From Aquisphaera giovannonii (GTDB lineage: Bacteria; Planctomycetota; Planctomycetia; Isosphaerales; Isosphaeraceae), in assembly GCF_008087625.1 (NCBI RefSeq), contig NZ_CP042997.1, forward strand, positions 3,658,001-3,722,000: a DNA stretch of 64,000 nucleotides. The letters run 5' to 3'. Shown piece after piece: positions 51,396-61,200 of the stretch. The position numbers and the translations under genes are program-made. Position 1 is the stretch's first letter; each line of letters opens with the position of its first letter. The notes beneath the pieces were generated by a model, which saw only the letters and a list, made by a program, of their open reading frames with translations, was not told the origin of the DNA and did no database searches.

Positions 51396-52889
51396 TCAGG
51401 CGACGATCTCCTTGACCACGTTGCCGTGGACATCCGTCAGGCGGTAGTCGCGGCCGGCGTAGCGGAAGGTGAACTCCTCGTGGTCGAAGCCGAGGAGGTG
51501 CAGGATCGTGGCGTGCAGGTCGTGCACGTGGACCTTCTTCTCGACCGCCTGGAAGCCGAGCTCGTCGGTCGCGCCGTGGACGTGCCCCCCCTTGACGCCC
51601 CCGCCGGCCATCCAGACCGTGAACCCGTAGTGGTTGTGGTCGCGGCCGTTCATCTTTCCGGCGTTGGCGCCCGGCGTGGGGAGCTCCACGGTGGGGGTGC
51701 GGCCGAACTCGCCGCCGCAGACGACGAGCGTGTCGTCGAGCATCCCGCGCTGCTTCAGGTCCGTCAGGAACGCGCCGATGGCCTGGTCGCACTCGCGGCC
51801 GAGCCTGCGGTGCCCCTCCTCGATGTCGTCGTGATGGTCCCAGGGCTGGCCCGCGCCGTGCCAGAGCTGGATGAAGCGGACCCCGCGCTCCAGGAGCCGC
51901 CGCGTGGCGAGCAGCTGGCGGGCGTGCACGCCCGGGCCGTACATGGCGCGGATGTGCTCCGGCTCGCGGCTCACGTCGAACGCCTCGGCGGCCTCGGACT
52001 GCATCCGGTAGGCGAGCTCGAACGACTGGATCCGGGCCTCCAGCTCCGCCTCGTGGCGGTGCCGGTCCAGGTGCCGCCGGTTGAGCTCGGCGAGCAGGTC
52101 GAGCTGGGCCCGCTGCGCCCGGGGGCCGACGCCGTGGTTGCGGATGTGGGCGATCAGCTGCTCGACGTCGGTCTGCCGGGGGTCGACGTGGGTCCCCTGG
52201 TAGATGCCCGGCAGGAACGCGGACTGCCAGTTCTGGGACTCGGCGATCGGGAACCCGTCCGGGCACATCACGAGGAAGCCGGGCAGGTTCTGGTTCTCCG
52301 AGCCCAGCCCGTAGAGCACCCACGAGCCGAGGCTCGGCCGCGCCTGGCGGGCCTCGCCGCAGTTCATGAGCATGAGCGAGGGCTCGTGATTGGGCACGTC
52401 CGCGTGCATCGACCGGATGACGCAGATGTCGTCCGCGTGCTCGGCCGTGCGGGCGAAGATCTCGCTCGCCTCGATCCCGCTCTCGCCGTACTTCCGGAAG
52501 CGATAGGGGGAGGCGAACGCGGCGCCGGTCTTGCGCTCGGTGGGCAGGTTGGAGGGGACCGGCTTGCCGTGGTGCTTCGCGAGCAGCGGCTTGGGATCCC
52601 AGGTGTCGACGTGCGACGGGCCGCCGTTCATGAACAGGTGGACGACCCGCTTCGCCCTGGCGGGCAGGGGGGGTGCCTTGGGCGCCATCGGGCTGATCGA
52701 GGAGCCGTCCACGGGGGCCGCGGGAGGGGCACCGCCGGTCCCGTCGGCGGCGCGCGCGAGCCGGCCCAGGCCCCCGGCCTCGGCCAGGAGGGACCCGAGG
52801 GCGAGCGCGCCGAACCCGGTCCCGGACCGGCAGAGGAGCTGGCGGCGGGTCACGACGGCATCGGCGAGGCGGTCCGGTCCATGCGGCAT
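51396..52889 (-). CDS. DUF1501 family Tat-exported protein
   Basis: A 497-residue protein of the DUF1501 family, related by fold to alkaline-phosphatase/sulfatase-type enzymes. The N-terminus has a twin-arginine signal (TRRQLLCRSGTGFGALALG), so it is exported folded. Family features include FMNGGPSHVDTWDPKP, VPNHEPSLMLMNCGEARQ, GEFGRTPTVE and RDHNHYGFTVWMAGGG. ATG 52889 was chosen as the start with TGGAGTGTC upstream. The gene lies directly downstream of the DUF1553 gene on the same strand (34 bases), the usual planctomycete pairing. Function of the pair is unknown; catabolism of complex glycans or aromatic polymers has been suggested from context in other genomes. Confidence 0.95.
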   Translation of the reverse strand: MPHGPDRLADAVVTRRQLLCRSGTGFGALALGSLLAEAGGLGRLARAADGTGGAPPAAPVDGSSISPMAPKAPPLPARAKRVVHLFMNGGPSHVDTWDPKPLLAKHHGKPVPSNLPTERKTGAAFASPYRFRKYGESGIEASEIFARTAEHADDICVIRSMHADVPNHEPSLMLMNCGEARQARPSLGSWVLYGLGSENQNLPGFLVMCPDGFPIAESQNWQSAFLPGIYQGTHVDPRQTDVEQLIAHIRNHGVGPRAQRAQLDLLAELNRRHLDRHRHEAELEARIQSFELAYRMQSEAAEAFDVSREPEHIRAMYGPGVHARQLLATRRLLERGVRFIQLWHGAGQPWDHHDDIEEGHRRLGRECDQAIGAFLTDLKQRGMLDDTLVVCGGEFGRTPTVELPTPGANAGKMNGRDHNHYGFTVWMAGGGVKGGHVHGATDELGFQAVEKKVHVHDLHATILHLLGFDHEEFTFRYAGRDYRLTDVHGNVVKEIVA

Positions 52890-52923
52890 GGCGCGACACT
52901 CCAGGGACGACGCGGCGAGGCCG

Positions 52924-55740
52924 TCAATCCACAAAGGTGAACTCGTTGGTGAGCAGCAGGACCTGCGCGAGCTGCGCCAGCCGGGGCAGGGACTCCCCCG
53001 CCTCCTTCGGCCTCCTCGGGTCGACGAACCGCGCCGCAAGCTCCAACTCCGAGGCCTCGGGCTCCCGGCCCAGGACGCGGCGGTAGAGGACGCGCACGCG
53101 GTCCCGCGAGGGATCCGGGGCGGAAGTCGGCCCGCGGCCCGACGGCTCGCGCTCCAGGGACGCGGCCAGCCGGGTTGCCTGCTCCTGCACGAACGGGCTG
53201 TTCATCAGGAAGAGGGCCTGCTGGGGCACGGTCGTGACGAACCGCTTGGGGCTCGTCGCGTCGGGGATCGCGAAGTCGAACGTGCGGAAGAGGCCGTCCA
53301 GGTTCTGCCGGTCCACGAAGCCGTAGATCGTCCGCCTCGTCGTCAGGGGGGGCTCGCCGAGCATGATCGAGGGCCCGCCCATCGTCCGGTCGAGCGTCCC
53401 GGCCGCGGCCAGGACGGAGTCGCGCATCGCCTCGAAGTCCAGCCGCTGGCGGTTGAACCGCCAGACCAGCCGGTTCTGGGGGTCGCGTTCGTGGACGTCC
53501 GGCCTGAGGTCGCTGCGCTGCTGGTAGGTGCTGGAGAGCATGATCCGGCGGTGCAGGTCTTTGACCGACCAGCCGCCGTCGCGGAGCGCGACGGCCAGGT
53601 CGTCGAGCAGGTCGGGATGCGAGGGCGGGTCGCAGCGGAGGCCGAAGTCGCTGGGCGTGGTCACCAGCGCCTGGCCGAAGTGCCAGCCCCAGATCCGATT
53701 CGCGAGCACCCGGGCGGTCAGCGGATTCGTCGGGTCGACGATCGCCTTCGCCAGTTCGAGCCGGCCGCTCCCCTTCTGGAACGGCTTCCGCTCGGGCCCC
53801 GAGAGCACCTGGAGGAACTGCCGGGGGACCGGCTTGCCGGGCCTGCCCGGGTTGCCCCGCAGGAAGACGCGGGGCTCGACGGGGTGCGGCGAGTCGTGCA
53901 TCACCATCGCCCGCCCGGCCCGGCCGGTCCACTTGGCCTCGGCGGCCTTCAGGGCATTCTCGAGCTCCGCATACTTCTCGATGTCCGGCTGCGCGTGGAT
54001 CGCGTGCTTCGGCTCCACGTTCGCCATCGAGGCGAGGCCCCCCGCCCCGTGGACCAGGGCCCGCAGCGAATCCCGCGCGGGGTCCGCGAACGGCCGCTCG
54101 AGCGCCCCCCCCTCGACGGTCGCGAGCAGCCCGGCGAAGCGGCCGGCCGCTTCGTCCATGCTCGCCGGGGGCCCGTCCTTGAAGAGGGCGGCGACGAGCG
54201 GATGCGGCCCGCCCTCCTTGCCGGCGTTCGTCGCCAGGCTGCGGCAGATCTCGGCGGCGCCGGACGCGAATTTGTCCTTGGGGAGCTTGGCGAAGGCGGC
54301 GAGCGGCCCGACGACCGGATCCTTGACGGCCTCCGCACGCTCGGTCCGGCGCTTCAGCAGGACCATCGCGGCCCGGAGCCGGTGCGGCTCCAGCTTCCGC
54401 TCCGCCGCGAGCGCCGCGAGCTTCGGGCTCCTCATATTCAGGCCGACCGCGTAGGCGACCCGGAAGTAGGCCGAGAAGCGTACGCGGAAGTCCCTCTCGA
54501 CCTCCGCGCGGCGAGACGCCACGAAGTCGTCCCGCTCCTTCCGCGCCATCTCGACCTTGGGGCGGTGCGCCTCGGCCTCGAGGTCGGGCCCCAGGCCGGG
54601 GCGGTGCAGGCGCGGGAGCTCTCCGGGCTCCACGGAGCTGGCGAAGACGCCGTAGAGCGAGTAGTAGTCCTCGCTCGGGATCGGGTCGAACTTGTGGTCG
54701 TGGCAGCGGGCACAGCTCAGGCTGAGCCCGAGCAGGCCGCGGCCCACGAGGTCGATCCGGTCGTCGATGATCTCATTCTGGTCGTTCAGGAACCGCCGGC
54801 CGACGGTCAGGAAGCCCATGGCGGCCAGCGGCCTCGGGTCCGGCCCCAGCTCGAGCTGGTCGGCGGCTAGCTGCTCGATGACGAAGCGGTCGAACGGGCG
54901 GTCCTCGTTGAAGGCGTCCACCACGAAGTCGCGATACGTGTAGGCGTAGGGGTAGAGGCGGTCCTCCGTGAAGACGTATCCCTTCGTGTCGGCGTATCGG
55001 GCGACGTCCAGCCAGTGCCGGCCCCAGCGCTCTCCGTAGAGGGGCGAGGCCAGGAGGCGATCGACGACCTTCTCGAAGGCCTGCGGCGAGCGGTCGGCCT
55101 CGAACGCCTCGATCTCCTCGGCCGTGGGTGGGATCCCGATCAGGTCGATCGTCGCCCGGCGGATTAGGGTCCGGCGGTCGGCCGGCTCGGACGGCCGGAT
55201 GCCTTCCTTCTCCAGCCTGGCGAGGATGAACGCGTCCACGGGGGTCTTGACCCAGCCTGGGTCGCGGACGGCCGGGCGCGGGACGGGCTTCAACGGCGCG
55301 AAGGCCCAGTGCTGCTTCGGGTCGGCGGCCCTGGCGGCGACCGGGGCCGGCGGCTCCTCCGCCCAGGGGGCCCCCATCTCCACCCACCGCCGGAACGCCG
55401 CGATCGTCGGGGCCGGGAGCTTGCCCTTGGGGGGCATCTTCAGCTCCTCGTGCGTGTGCTCCAGGGCCTGGATCAGCAGGCTCTCCCCGGGCTTCCCGGG
55501 CACCAGCGCGGGCCCCTCGTCGCCCCCCTTGAGGATGGCCTCGCGGCTGTCCAGCCTCAGCCCCGAGGACTGCTTCTTCGGGCCGTGGCAGTTGATGCAG
55601 GACTCGCTGAGCACGGGCCGGATCGAGGCCTCGAAGAACTCGCCGGCCGCCCGCCTCGCCTCGTCGCCCGCGCGGGCGGGGGAGGACAATCCGGCGAGCA
55701 GGGCGAGCGAGATCGACAGTCTTCCGATCGCTTGGCTCAT
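52924..55740 (-). CDS. PSCyt1-DUF1549-DUF1553 planctomycete cytochrome-like protein
   Basis: A 938-residue exported protein. After a signal peptide (LSISLALLAGLSSPARAGD) comes a planctomycete cytochrome c domain with the heme site CINCHG (Cys48, Cys51, His52). Then DUF1549 (WVKTPVDAFILARLEKEGIRPS through ARYADTKGYVFTEDRLYPYA) and DUF1553 near the C-terminus (LTARVLANRIWGWHFGQALV to RRIMLSSTYQQRSDLRPD) follow. The order PSCyt1-DUF1549-DUF1553 is standard for this phylum. It is first of the pair with the DUF1501 gene. Its promoter must lie in the intergenic region shared with the TetR gene. Confidence 0.95.
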   Translation of the reverse strand: MSQAIGRLSISLALLAGLSSPARAGDEARRAAGEFFEASIRPVLSESCINCHGPKKQSSGLRLDSREAILKGGDEGPALVPGKPGESLLIQALEHTHEELKMPPKGKLPAPTIAAFRRWVEMGAPWAEEPPAPVAARAADPKQHWAFAPLKPVPRPAVRDPGWVKTPVDAFILARLEKEGIRPSEPADRRTLIRRATIDLIGIPPTAEEIEAFEADRSPQAFEKVVDRLLASPLYGERWGRHWLDVARYADTKGYVFTEDRLYPYAYTYRDFVVDAFNEDRPFDRFVIEQLAADQLELGPDPRPLAAMGFLTVGRRFLNDQNEIIDDRIDLVGRGLLGLSLSCARCHDHKFDPIPSEDYYSLYGVFASSVEPGELPRLHRPGLGPDLEAEAHRPKVEMARKERDDFVASRRAEVERDFRVRFSAYFRVAYAVGLNMRSPKLAALAAERKLEPHRLRAAMVLLKRRTERAEAVKDPVVGPLAAFAKLPKDKFASGAAEICRSLATNAGKEGGPHPLVAALFKDGPPASMDEAAGRFAGLLATVEGGALERPFADPARDSLRALVHGAGGLASMANVEPKHAIHAQPDIEKYAELENALKAAEAKWTGRAGRAMVMHDSPHPVEPRVFLRGNPGRPGKPVPRQFLQVLSGPERKPFQKGSGRLELAKAIVDPTNPLTARVLANRIWGWHFGQALVTTPSDFGLRCDPPSHPDLLDDLAVALRDGGWSVKDLHRRIMLSSTYQQRSDLRPDVHERDPQNRLVWRFNRQRLDFEAMRDSVLAAAGTLDRTMGGPSIMLGEPPLTTRRTIYGFVDRQNLDGLFRTFDFAIPDATSPKRFVTTVPQQALFLMNSPFVQEQATRLAASLEREPSGRGPTSAPDPSRDRVRVLYRRVLGREPEASELELAARFVDPRRPKEAGESLPRLAQLAQVLLLTNEFTFVD

Positions 55741-55866
55741 ATGTTTCGACGCTCGGCGGGGCAGGATGTCATCGTCGGCACGACGGCGGGAGTCGAGGCA
55801 AGTTCGGTGCCCCGGCCCCTGTATGATTCACCCCCCGGGCCTTTTCGGCAACCACGATTTTCCTCG

Positions 55867-55910
55867 TTGACTCGGGAAGTGACCGAATTACAATGTGGAC
55901 TGACCGGTCA
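55867..55910 (+). promoter_or_regulatory. Promoter and overlapping palindromic operator upstream of the TetR gene
   Basis: TTGACT at 55867-55872 and TACAAT at 55889-55894 are separated by 16 bases, each hexamer matching five of six consensus positions. The perfect palindrome TGACCGGTCA lies at 55901-55910, covering the expected transcription start. This is the size and shape of a TetR-family operator and its position would block initiation. The TetR gene begins 23 bases after it, so the regulator probably represses itself and the RND genes downstream. Confidence 0.75.
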
Positions 55911-55933
55911 ATCCGTTTCAAGGAATTGTCGTG

Positions 55934-56608
55934 ATGGAAAGTCTTGGGTCTAAGAAGCGGAAGCGCTGCTGCACCGACGAGGAGGTCCTCGAGCGGCGCG
56001 AGCAGATCCTGCTCGCGGCGACGGAACTCTTTGCAGAGCATGGCTTTTCCGATGCGATGACCCAGGCGTTGGCGGATCGCCTGGGGGTGGGCAAGGGGAC
56101 GATCTACCGCCATTTCCCGAGCAAGCGCGATCTTTTCCTGGCCGCGGCGGATCGGGTTATGCGGAAATTGCAGGAGCAGGTGCTGGCGAATATCGCTGGT
56201 ATTGAGGACGGCCTGGAGCAGGTCTCCCGCGGCCTGCGAGCCTTCCTGCGGTTCTTCGCCGACCATCCCGAATATGTGGAGATGCTGATCCAGGAGCGGG
56301 CCCAGTTCAAGGACCGCAAGCAGCCGACGTACTTCGAGCACCGCCAGGTGAACGTCCAGCGGTGGCGGCACCTGTACACGCGGCTGATCGCCGAGGGTCG
56401 GGTCCGGCCGATGCCCGTGGAGACCATCTCCGACGTGATCGGCAACCTGATCTACGGGACCATGTTCACGAACTATTTCGCGGGACAGGCCAAGCCCGTG
56501 GAGCAGCAGGCGGACGACATCCTGCAGGTCGTCCTCTGCGGAATCCTCACCCTGCCCGAGCGCGAGCGCTGGCTCGGCTCGATGACGGCGGCCCAGGCCG
56601 CCTCCTGA
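55934..56608 (+). CDS. TetR/AcrR family transcriptional repressor
   Basis: A 224-residue regulator. The helix-turn-helix is typical: ILLAATELFAEHGFSDAMT, then ADRLGVGKGTIYRHFPSKRDLFLAA (about residues 27-72). The C-terminal ligand domain is wholly helical, ending near residue 215. GTG 55931 and ATG 55934 are adjacent starts; AAGGAA about nine bases ahead fits the ATG. The RND adaptor gene follows 56 bases later, so it is the local regulator of the efflux genes, responding to an unknown pump substrate. A promoter and palindromic operator lie upstream. It carries an N-terminal basic extension (SKKRKRCC). Confidence 0.93.
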   Translation: MESLGSKKRKRCCTDEEVLERREQILLAATELFAEHGFSDAMTQALADRLGVGKGTIYRHFPSKRDLFLAAADRVMRKLQEQVLANIAGIEDGLEQVSRGLRAFLRFFADHPEYVEMLIQERAQFKDRKQPTYFEHRQVNVQRWRHLYTRLIAEGRVRPMPVETISDVIGNLIYGTMFTNYFAGQAKPVEQQADDILQVVLCGILTLPERERWLGSMTAAQAAS

Positions 56609-56664
56609 GAGACACGACACACGCTGACCCGGAGCTCCCCCGCCCGCGTCCCCGGAGACGTCCC

Positions 56665-58158
56665 ATGGCTCGTCGCGCGAATGGTTGGTTCCTCCTGCTG
56701 GCCGCGGCCGCCGCGGCCGGCTGCAGTCAGGCGAAGTCTTCCCCGGCCGGGATGCCGACCCAGGCCGAGCCGATGGTGGTCTACGACTCGCCGATACGCG
56801 AGACCGTCACCGACTTCGAGGACTTCCCCGGGCGGACCGACGCCATCACCACGGTCTCGGTCCGGGCGCGGGTCTCCGGCTACCTGAAGCGCGTCTACTT
56901 CCAGGACGGCCAGCGGGTGCGCAAGGGGGACGTGCTGTTCCAGATCGACGACCGCCCCTTCCAGGCGGCGCTCGACCGGGCCAAGGCGACGCTCCAGCAG
57001 GCCGACGCGCACTCCAAGCGGCTGAACAACGAGTTCCGCCGGGCCAAGGTCCTCTACGACCAGGGGCGGTCGATCAGCCGCGAGGAGTTCGACCGCTACG
57101 CGTTCGACGCGGCCGAGGCCGACGCGACCTTCGCCACGGCCAAGGCCAACCTGGACCTGGCCGCGCTGGACCTCGAGTGGACCAACGTGACGGCCGACCT
57201 GCCGGAGGGGGCGGTCGGGCGACTCAGCCGCCGCCTAGTCGACCCGGGCAACCTGATCAAGGCGGACGAGACGATGATGACCACGATCATCACCGAGGAT
57301 CCGCTCTACGTCTACTTCGACGTCCACGAGCAGGCCATGCTGCGGATCCGCCGCCTCATCGCGGAGGGCAAGGTGAAGGCCCGGTCCGAGAAGGAGGTCA
57401 CGGTCAAGATCAGCCTCTCCGACGAGAAGGACGCCCAGGGCAACCCGATCTACTCCCACGAGGGGACCGTCGACTTCACCGACAACCACGTGGACATGAG
57501 CACCGGGACCCTCCAGTTCCGGGCCCGGATGGCCAATCCCAACCAGTTCATCACGCCCGGCCTCTTCGTCAAGGTCCGCCTGCCCATCGGCGACCCCCAC
57601 CCCGCGCTGCTGGTCCGCGAGCAGTCGCTCCAGTCCGACCAGGGCCTGAAGAAGGTCTTCGTCCTCGAGGCGAAGGACGCCGACGGCAACCCCTACGTCA
57701 TCACCGACCCGCTCACCGGCAAGCCGGCCCTCGACAAGGGCGGCAAGCCGATCCCGGGGTACAAGCCCGTCGCCGTGGACGTCGGCCAGCTGGGCGTGCT
57801 CCGCGGCAAGTTCCGGGAGGTGAACACGGGCGTGAAGGAAGGGGACCTGGTGGTCGCCCAGGGCATGCAGAAGATCCGCCTCGGGACCAACCCGGTCACC
57901 GGCAAGCCCTTCCTGGTCAAGGCCAGGCCCTGGGCCCCGGACGACGACGCCAGCACCCCGGCCTCGGCGCGGGCCGGTAGCCAGGCCGCCGCGGGGGCCT
58001 CGGCGGCCGAGACGTCGCCGGTCGCCCCGGCATCCAAGGCACCCGCCGCCGGGCCGGCCGCCCCCGCGGGGGGCAGGCCGACCGCCGATGCGGGGGGCGC
58101 CCGCCCGGGCGGCCCCTCCGGCCCCCGCGAACCCTCGAGCCGCCGCGGATCCCACTGA
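56665..58158 (+). CDS. RND efflux periplasmic adaptor lipoprotein
   Basis: An AcrA/MexA-type adaptor of 497 residues. The lipobox is AAAAGC, giving lipidated Cys20. VSVRARVSGYLKRVYFQDGQRVRKGDVLFQID is the first lipoyl half; an alpha-hairpin spans about 98-155. The return half and beta-barrel follow, with RLVDPGNLIKADETMMTTI, DPLYVYFDVHEQ and NHVDMSTGTLQFRARMANPNQFITPGLFVKVRLP, all typical of the family. After the membrane-proximal domain there is an atypical insert (DPLTGKPALDKGGKPIPG) and a 90-residue Pro/Ala-rich tail that is not found in AcrA. CCGGAGACG precedes the ATG. It precedes two RND pump genes in one operon. Confidence 0.93.
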   Translation: MARRANGWFLLLAAAAAAGCSQAKSSPAGMPTQAEPMVVYDSPIRETVTDFEDFPGRTDAITTVSVRARVSGYLKRVYFQDGQRVRKGDVLFQIDDRPFQAALDRAKATLQQADAHSKRLNNEFRRAKVLYDQGRSISREEFDRYAFDAAEADATFATAKANLDLAALDLEWTNVTADLPEGAVGRLSRRLVDPGNLIKADETMMTTIITEDPLYVYFDVHEQAMLRIRRLIAEGKVKARSEKEVTVKISLSDEKDAQGNPIYSHEGTVDFTDNHVDMSTGTLQFRARMANPNQFITPGLFVKVRLPIGDPHPALLVREQSLQSDQGLKKVFVLEAKDADGNPYVITDPLTGKPALDKGGKPIPGYKPVAVDVGQLGVLRGKFREVNTGVKEGDLVVAQGMQKIRLGTNPVTGKPFLVKARPWAPDDDASTPASARAGSQAAAGASAAETSPVAPASKAPAAGPAAPAGGRPTADAGGARPGGPSGPREPSSRRGSH

Positions 58159-58201
58159 GCCGCTCCTGGTCCCCCACCGGTACCCCCCGCGAGCGTAATC
58201 C

Positions 58202-61200
58202 GTGTTCACGCGCTTCTTCATTGACAGGCCGATCTTCGCGTCGGTCCTCTCGATCGTGATCACCCTGGCGGGGGGCCTCGCCCTCGTCTCCCTGCCGATC
58301 GCGATGTTCCCGCAGATCGCGCCCCCGACCGTCTCGGTGTCCTGCCAGTACCCCGGCGCCAGCGCGCAGGTGGTGGCCGAGACGGTGGCCGCGCCGATCG
58401 AGCAGCAGGTCAACGGCGTCGAGAACATGATGTACATGTCCTCGGCCTCGACCAACGACGGCAACTACTCGCTCACCGTCACGTTCAAGCACGGCATCGA
58501 CCTGAACCTGGCCCAGGTGCTCGTCCAGAACCGGGTCTCGCTCGCCGTCCCGATGCTGCCGGACGTCATCAAGGCGACGGGCGTGACGACCAAGAAGCGG
58601 TCGCCGGACATCCTGCTGTCCATCGGGCTGTACTCGCCCGACGGGCGGTACGATCAGCTCTACCTGAGCAACTACGCCTTCATACGCATCCGCGACGAGC
58701 TGGCCAGGCTGCCGGGCGTCAGCGACGTGAGCATGTTCGGCCAGCGCGACTACAGCATGCGCATCTGGCTCGATCCCGACAAGCTGGCCCAGCGCGGGCT
58801 GACCGCCGGCGACGTCGTCCGCGCCATCCGCGAGCAGAACCTACCGGTGGCGAGCGGCCAGGTCGGCCAGTCCCCGACGATCCCCGGCCAGCAGACGCAG
58901 GTGACCCTGACCACCCTCGGCCGCCTGGTCGACGTCGAGCAGTTCGAGAAGGTCGTCGTCCGCAGCACCCCCGACGGCCGGTTCGTGCGGATCCGCGACG
59001 TCGCCCGGGTCGAGCTCGCCCCGAAGAACCAGGACATGAGCGCGGAAATCGGCTCGCGGGACCGTTACAGCGATCCTGAGATGGACCTCTATCCCGTCGC
59101 CAACATGGCCGTCTTCCAGCTCCCGGACGCTAACGCCCTCGAGACCGCGGACGTGGTCAAGGCCAAGATCGAGGAGCTCAAGAGGGACTTCCCCGAGGGC
59201 GTCGACTACATGATCCGCTACGACACCACCCCGTTCATCCGGGAGTCGATCCAGGAGGTGTTCAAGTCCCTCCTGGATTCGGTGGTGCTCGTGGCGCTGG
59301 TGGTGCTGCTGTTCCTCCAGAATTGGCGCAGCGCCCTGATCCCGCTGATCGCCGTGCCGGTCGGGATCGTGGGCACGTTCGCGGTGATGGCCTGCTTCGG
59401 CTTCTCGCTGAACAACCTGACGCTGTTCGGGCTGGTGCTGGCGATCGGCATCGTGGTGGACGACGCCATCGTCGTCGTCGAATCCGTGGAGCACCACATC
59501 GAGCACGGCCTGTCTCCGCGAAACGCGACGATCCAGGCGATGAGCGAGGTCTCGGCGCCGGTGATCGCGGTGGGGCTGGTGCTCACGGCGGTGTTCGTCC
59601 CGTGCGCGTTCATCACGGGGATCACGGGGCAGTTCTTCCGCCAGTTCGCCCTGACGATCGCGTCGGCCACGGTGCTCTCGACGATCAATTCGCTGACGCT
59701 CAGCCCGGCATTGTCGGCGATGCTCCTGAAGCCCAGGGAGAAGGGGGCCTACCAGGCGATGCCCCGGGCCGCGTTCGTGGTCCTGGGCCTGTGGCAGGGC
59801 CACGAGTGGCTCGGGCCGCTCCTCGAGCCGCTCATGCCGCTCGCCCACGGCTCGCCCCGCCCCATCGCGACGGCCGCCGCGTTCCTCGGCCCGGCGGCGA
59901 TGGAGAAGCTCACCCCGGAGCTGGCCGGCGGCCTGGCCGGGGCTCTGGTCGGCGGCCTCCTCGGCTGGATCCTCAGCGGGCCGATGAACCGGCTGCTGGG
60001 ACGCTTCTTCGACCTCTTCAACCGCCTCTTCACGGCGACGGCACACGGCTACTCCAGGATCGTCGGCGGGATGCTCCGCGTCTCGGCGCTGGTCCTGGTC
60101 GTCTACGTCGGCCTTCTGGTGTTGACGTACGGCAAGTTCGCGACCACGCCCAGGGGATTCATCCCGTCGCAGGACATGGGCTATTTGCTCGTCAACGTCC
60201 AGTTGCCGGACTCGGCCGCCGTCGAGAGGACCAGGGGGGTGATCCGCAAGATCAGCGACGTGGCCTCGGCGACGCCGGGGGTGTCCGCGACCGTGGGGAT
60301 CACGGGGCAGTCGCTGCTGCTGAATGCCTTCGGGTCCAACTTCGGCACGATGTTCGTGACCCTCGATCCGTTCGCCCAGCGGCCGTCGCCCAGCCCGCTG
60401 CGCCACGAGGTCTCGAACTGGTTCCGGCGAAAGCTCGGCCTCGAGGAGCTGCCTCCCGAGCCCGACCTGTACTTCGACAGCATCATGAACAGGCTCCGCG
60501 GGCAGCTCGCCATGGCGATCCCGGAGGCCACCATCTCGATCTTCGGCCCTCCGCCGGTCCGCGGCGTCGGCCGCGCCGGAGGGTGGATGTTCATGGTCGA
60601 GGATCGCGGCGACCTCGGCCCCGGGGCGCTCCAGCGAGAGGTCGAGGGCCTGGTCCGCAAGGCGAACGACGGCATCGACCTGACGGGCACGCCCATCGAG
60701 CAAGGCCCCGCCAAGGCCGCGGCGAAGGGGGCGGCGGCCGCCGCGGCGGGCGCCGTGCAGGCCGTGCAGGGCCTCACCTCCGTCTTCCGGGCCAACGTCC
60801 CGCAGGTCTACCTCGACGTCGACCGGACGGCCTGCATGATCAAGGGCGTGCCGCTCCGCGACGTCTTCACGACGCTCCAGGCCTACCTGGGGTCGCTCTA
60901 CGTGAACGACTTCAACCGGTTCGGCCGCACCTGGCAGGTGATCGTCCAGGCGATGCCGACCTACCGCGACCAGCGGGACGACATCCGCCGCCTCCAGGTC
61001 CGCAACCGGGAGGGGACGATGGTGCCGCTCGGCGCCCTGGCCACGATCCGCGAGATCAACGGCCCGCTGGTGCTGACCCGCTACAACATGTACCCGGCGG
61101 CCTCCATCAATGGCAACGCGGGCCGCGGGGTCAGCTCCGGCAGCGCCATCCGCGCGATGGAGGCGCTGGCCGACCGCGAGCTCCCGCAGGCGATGAGCTA

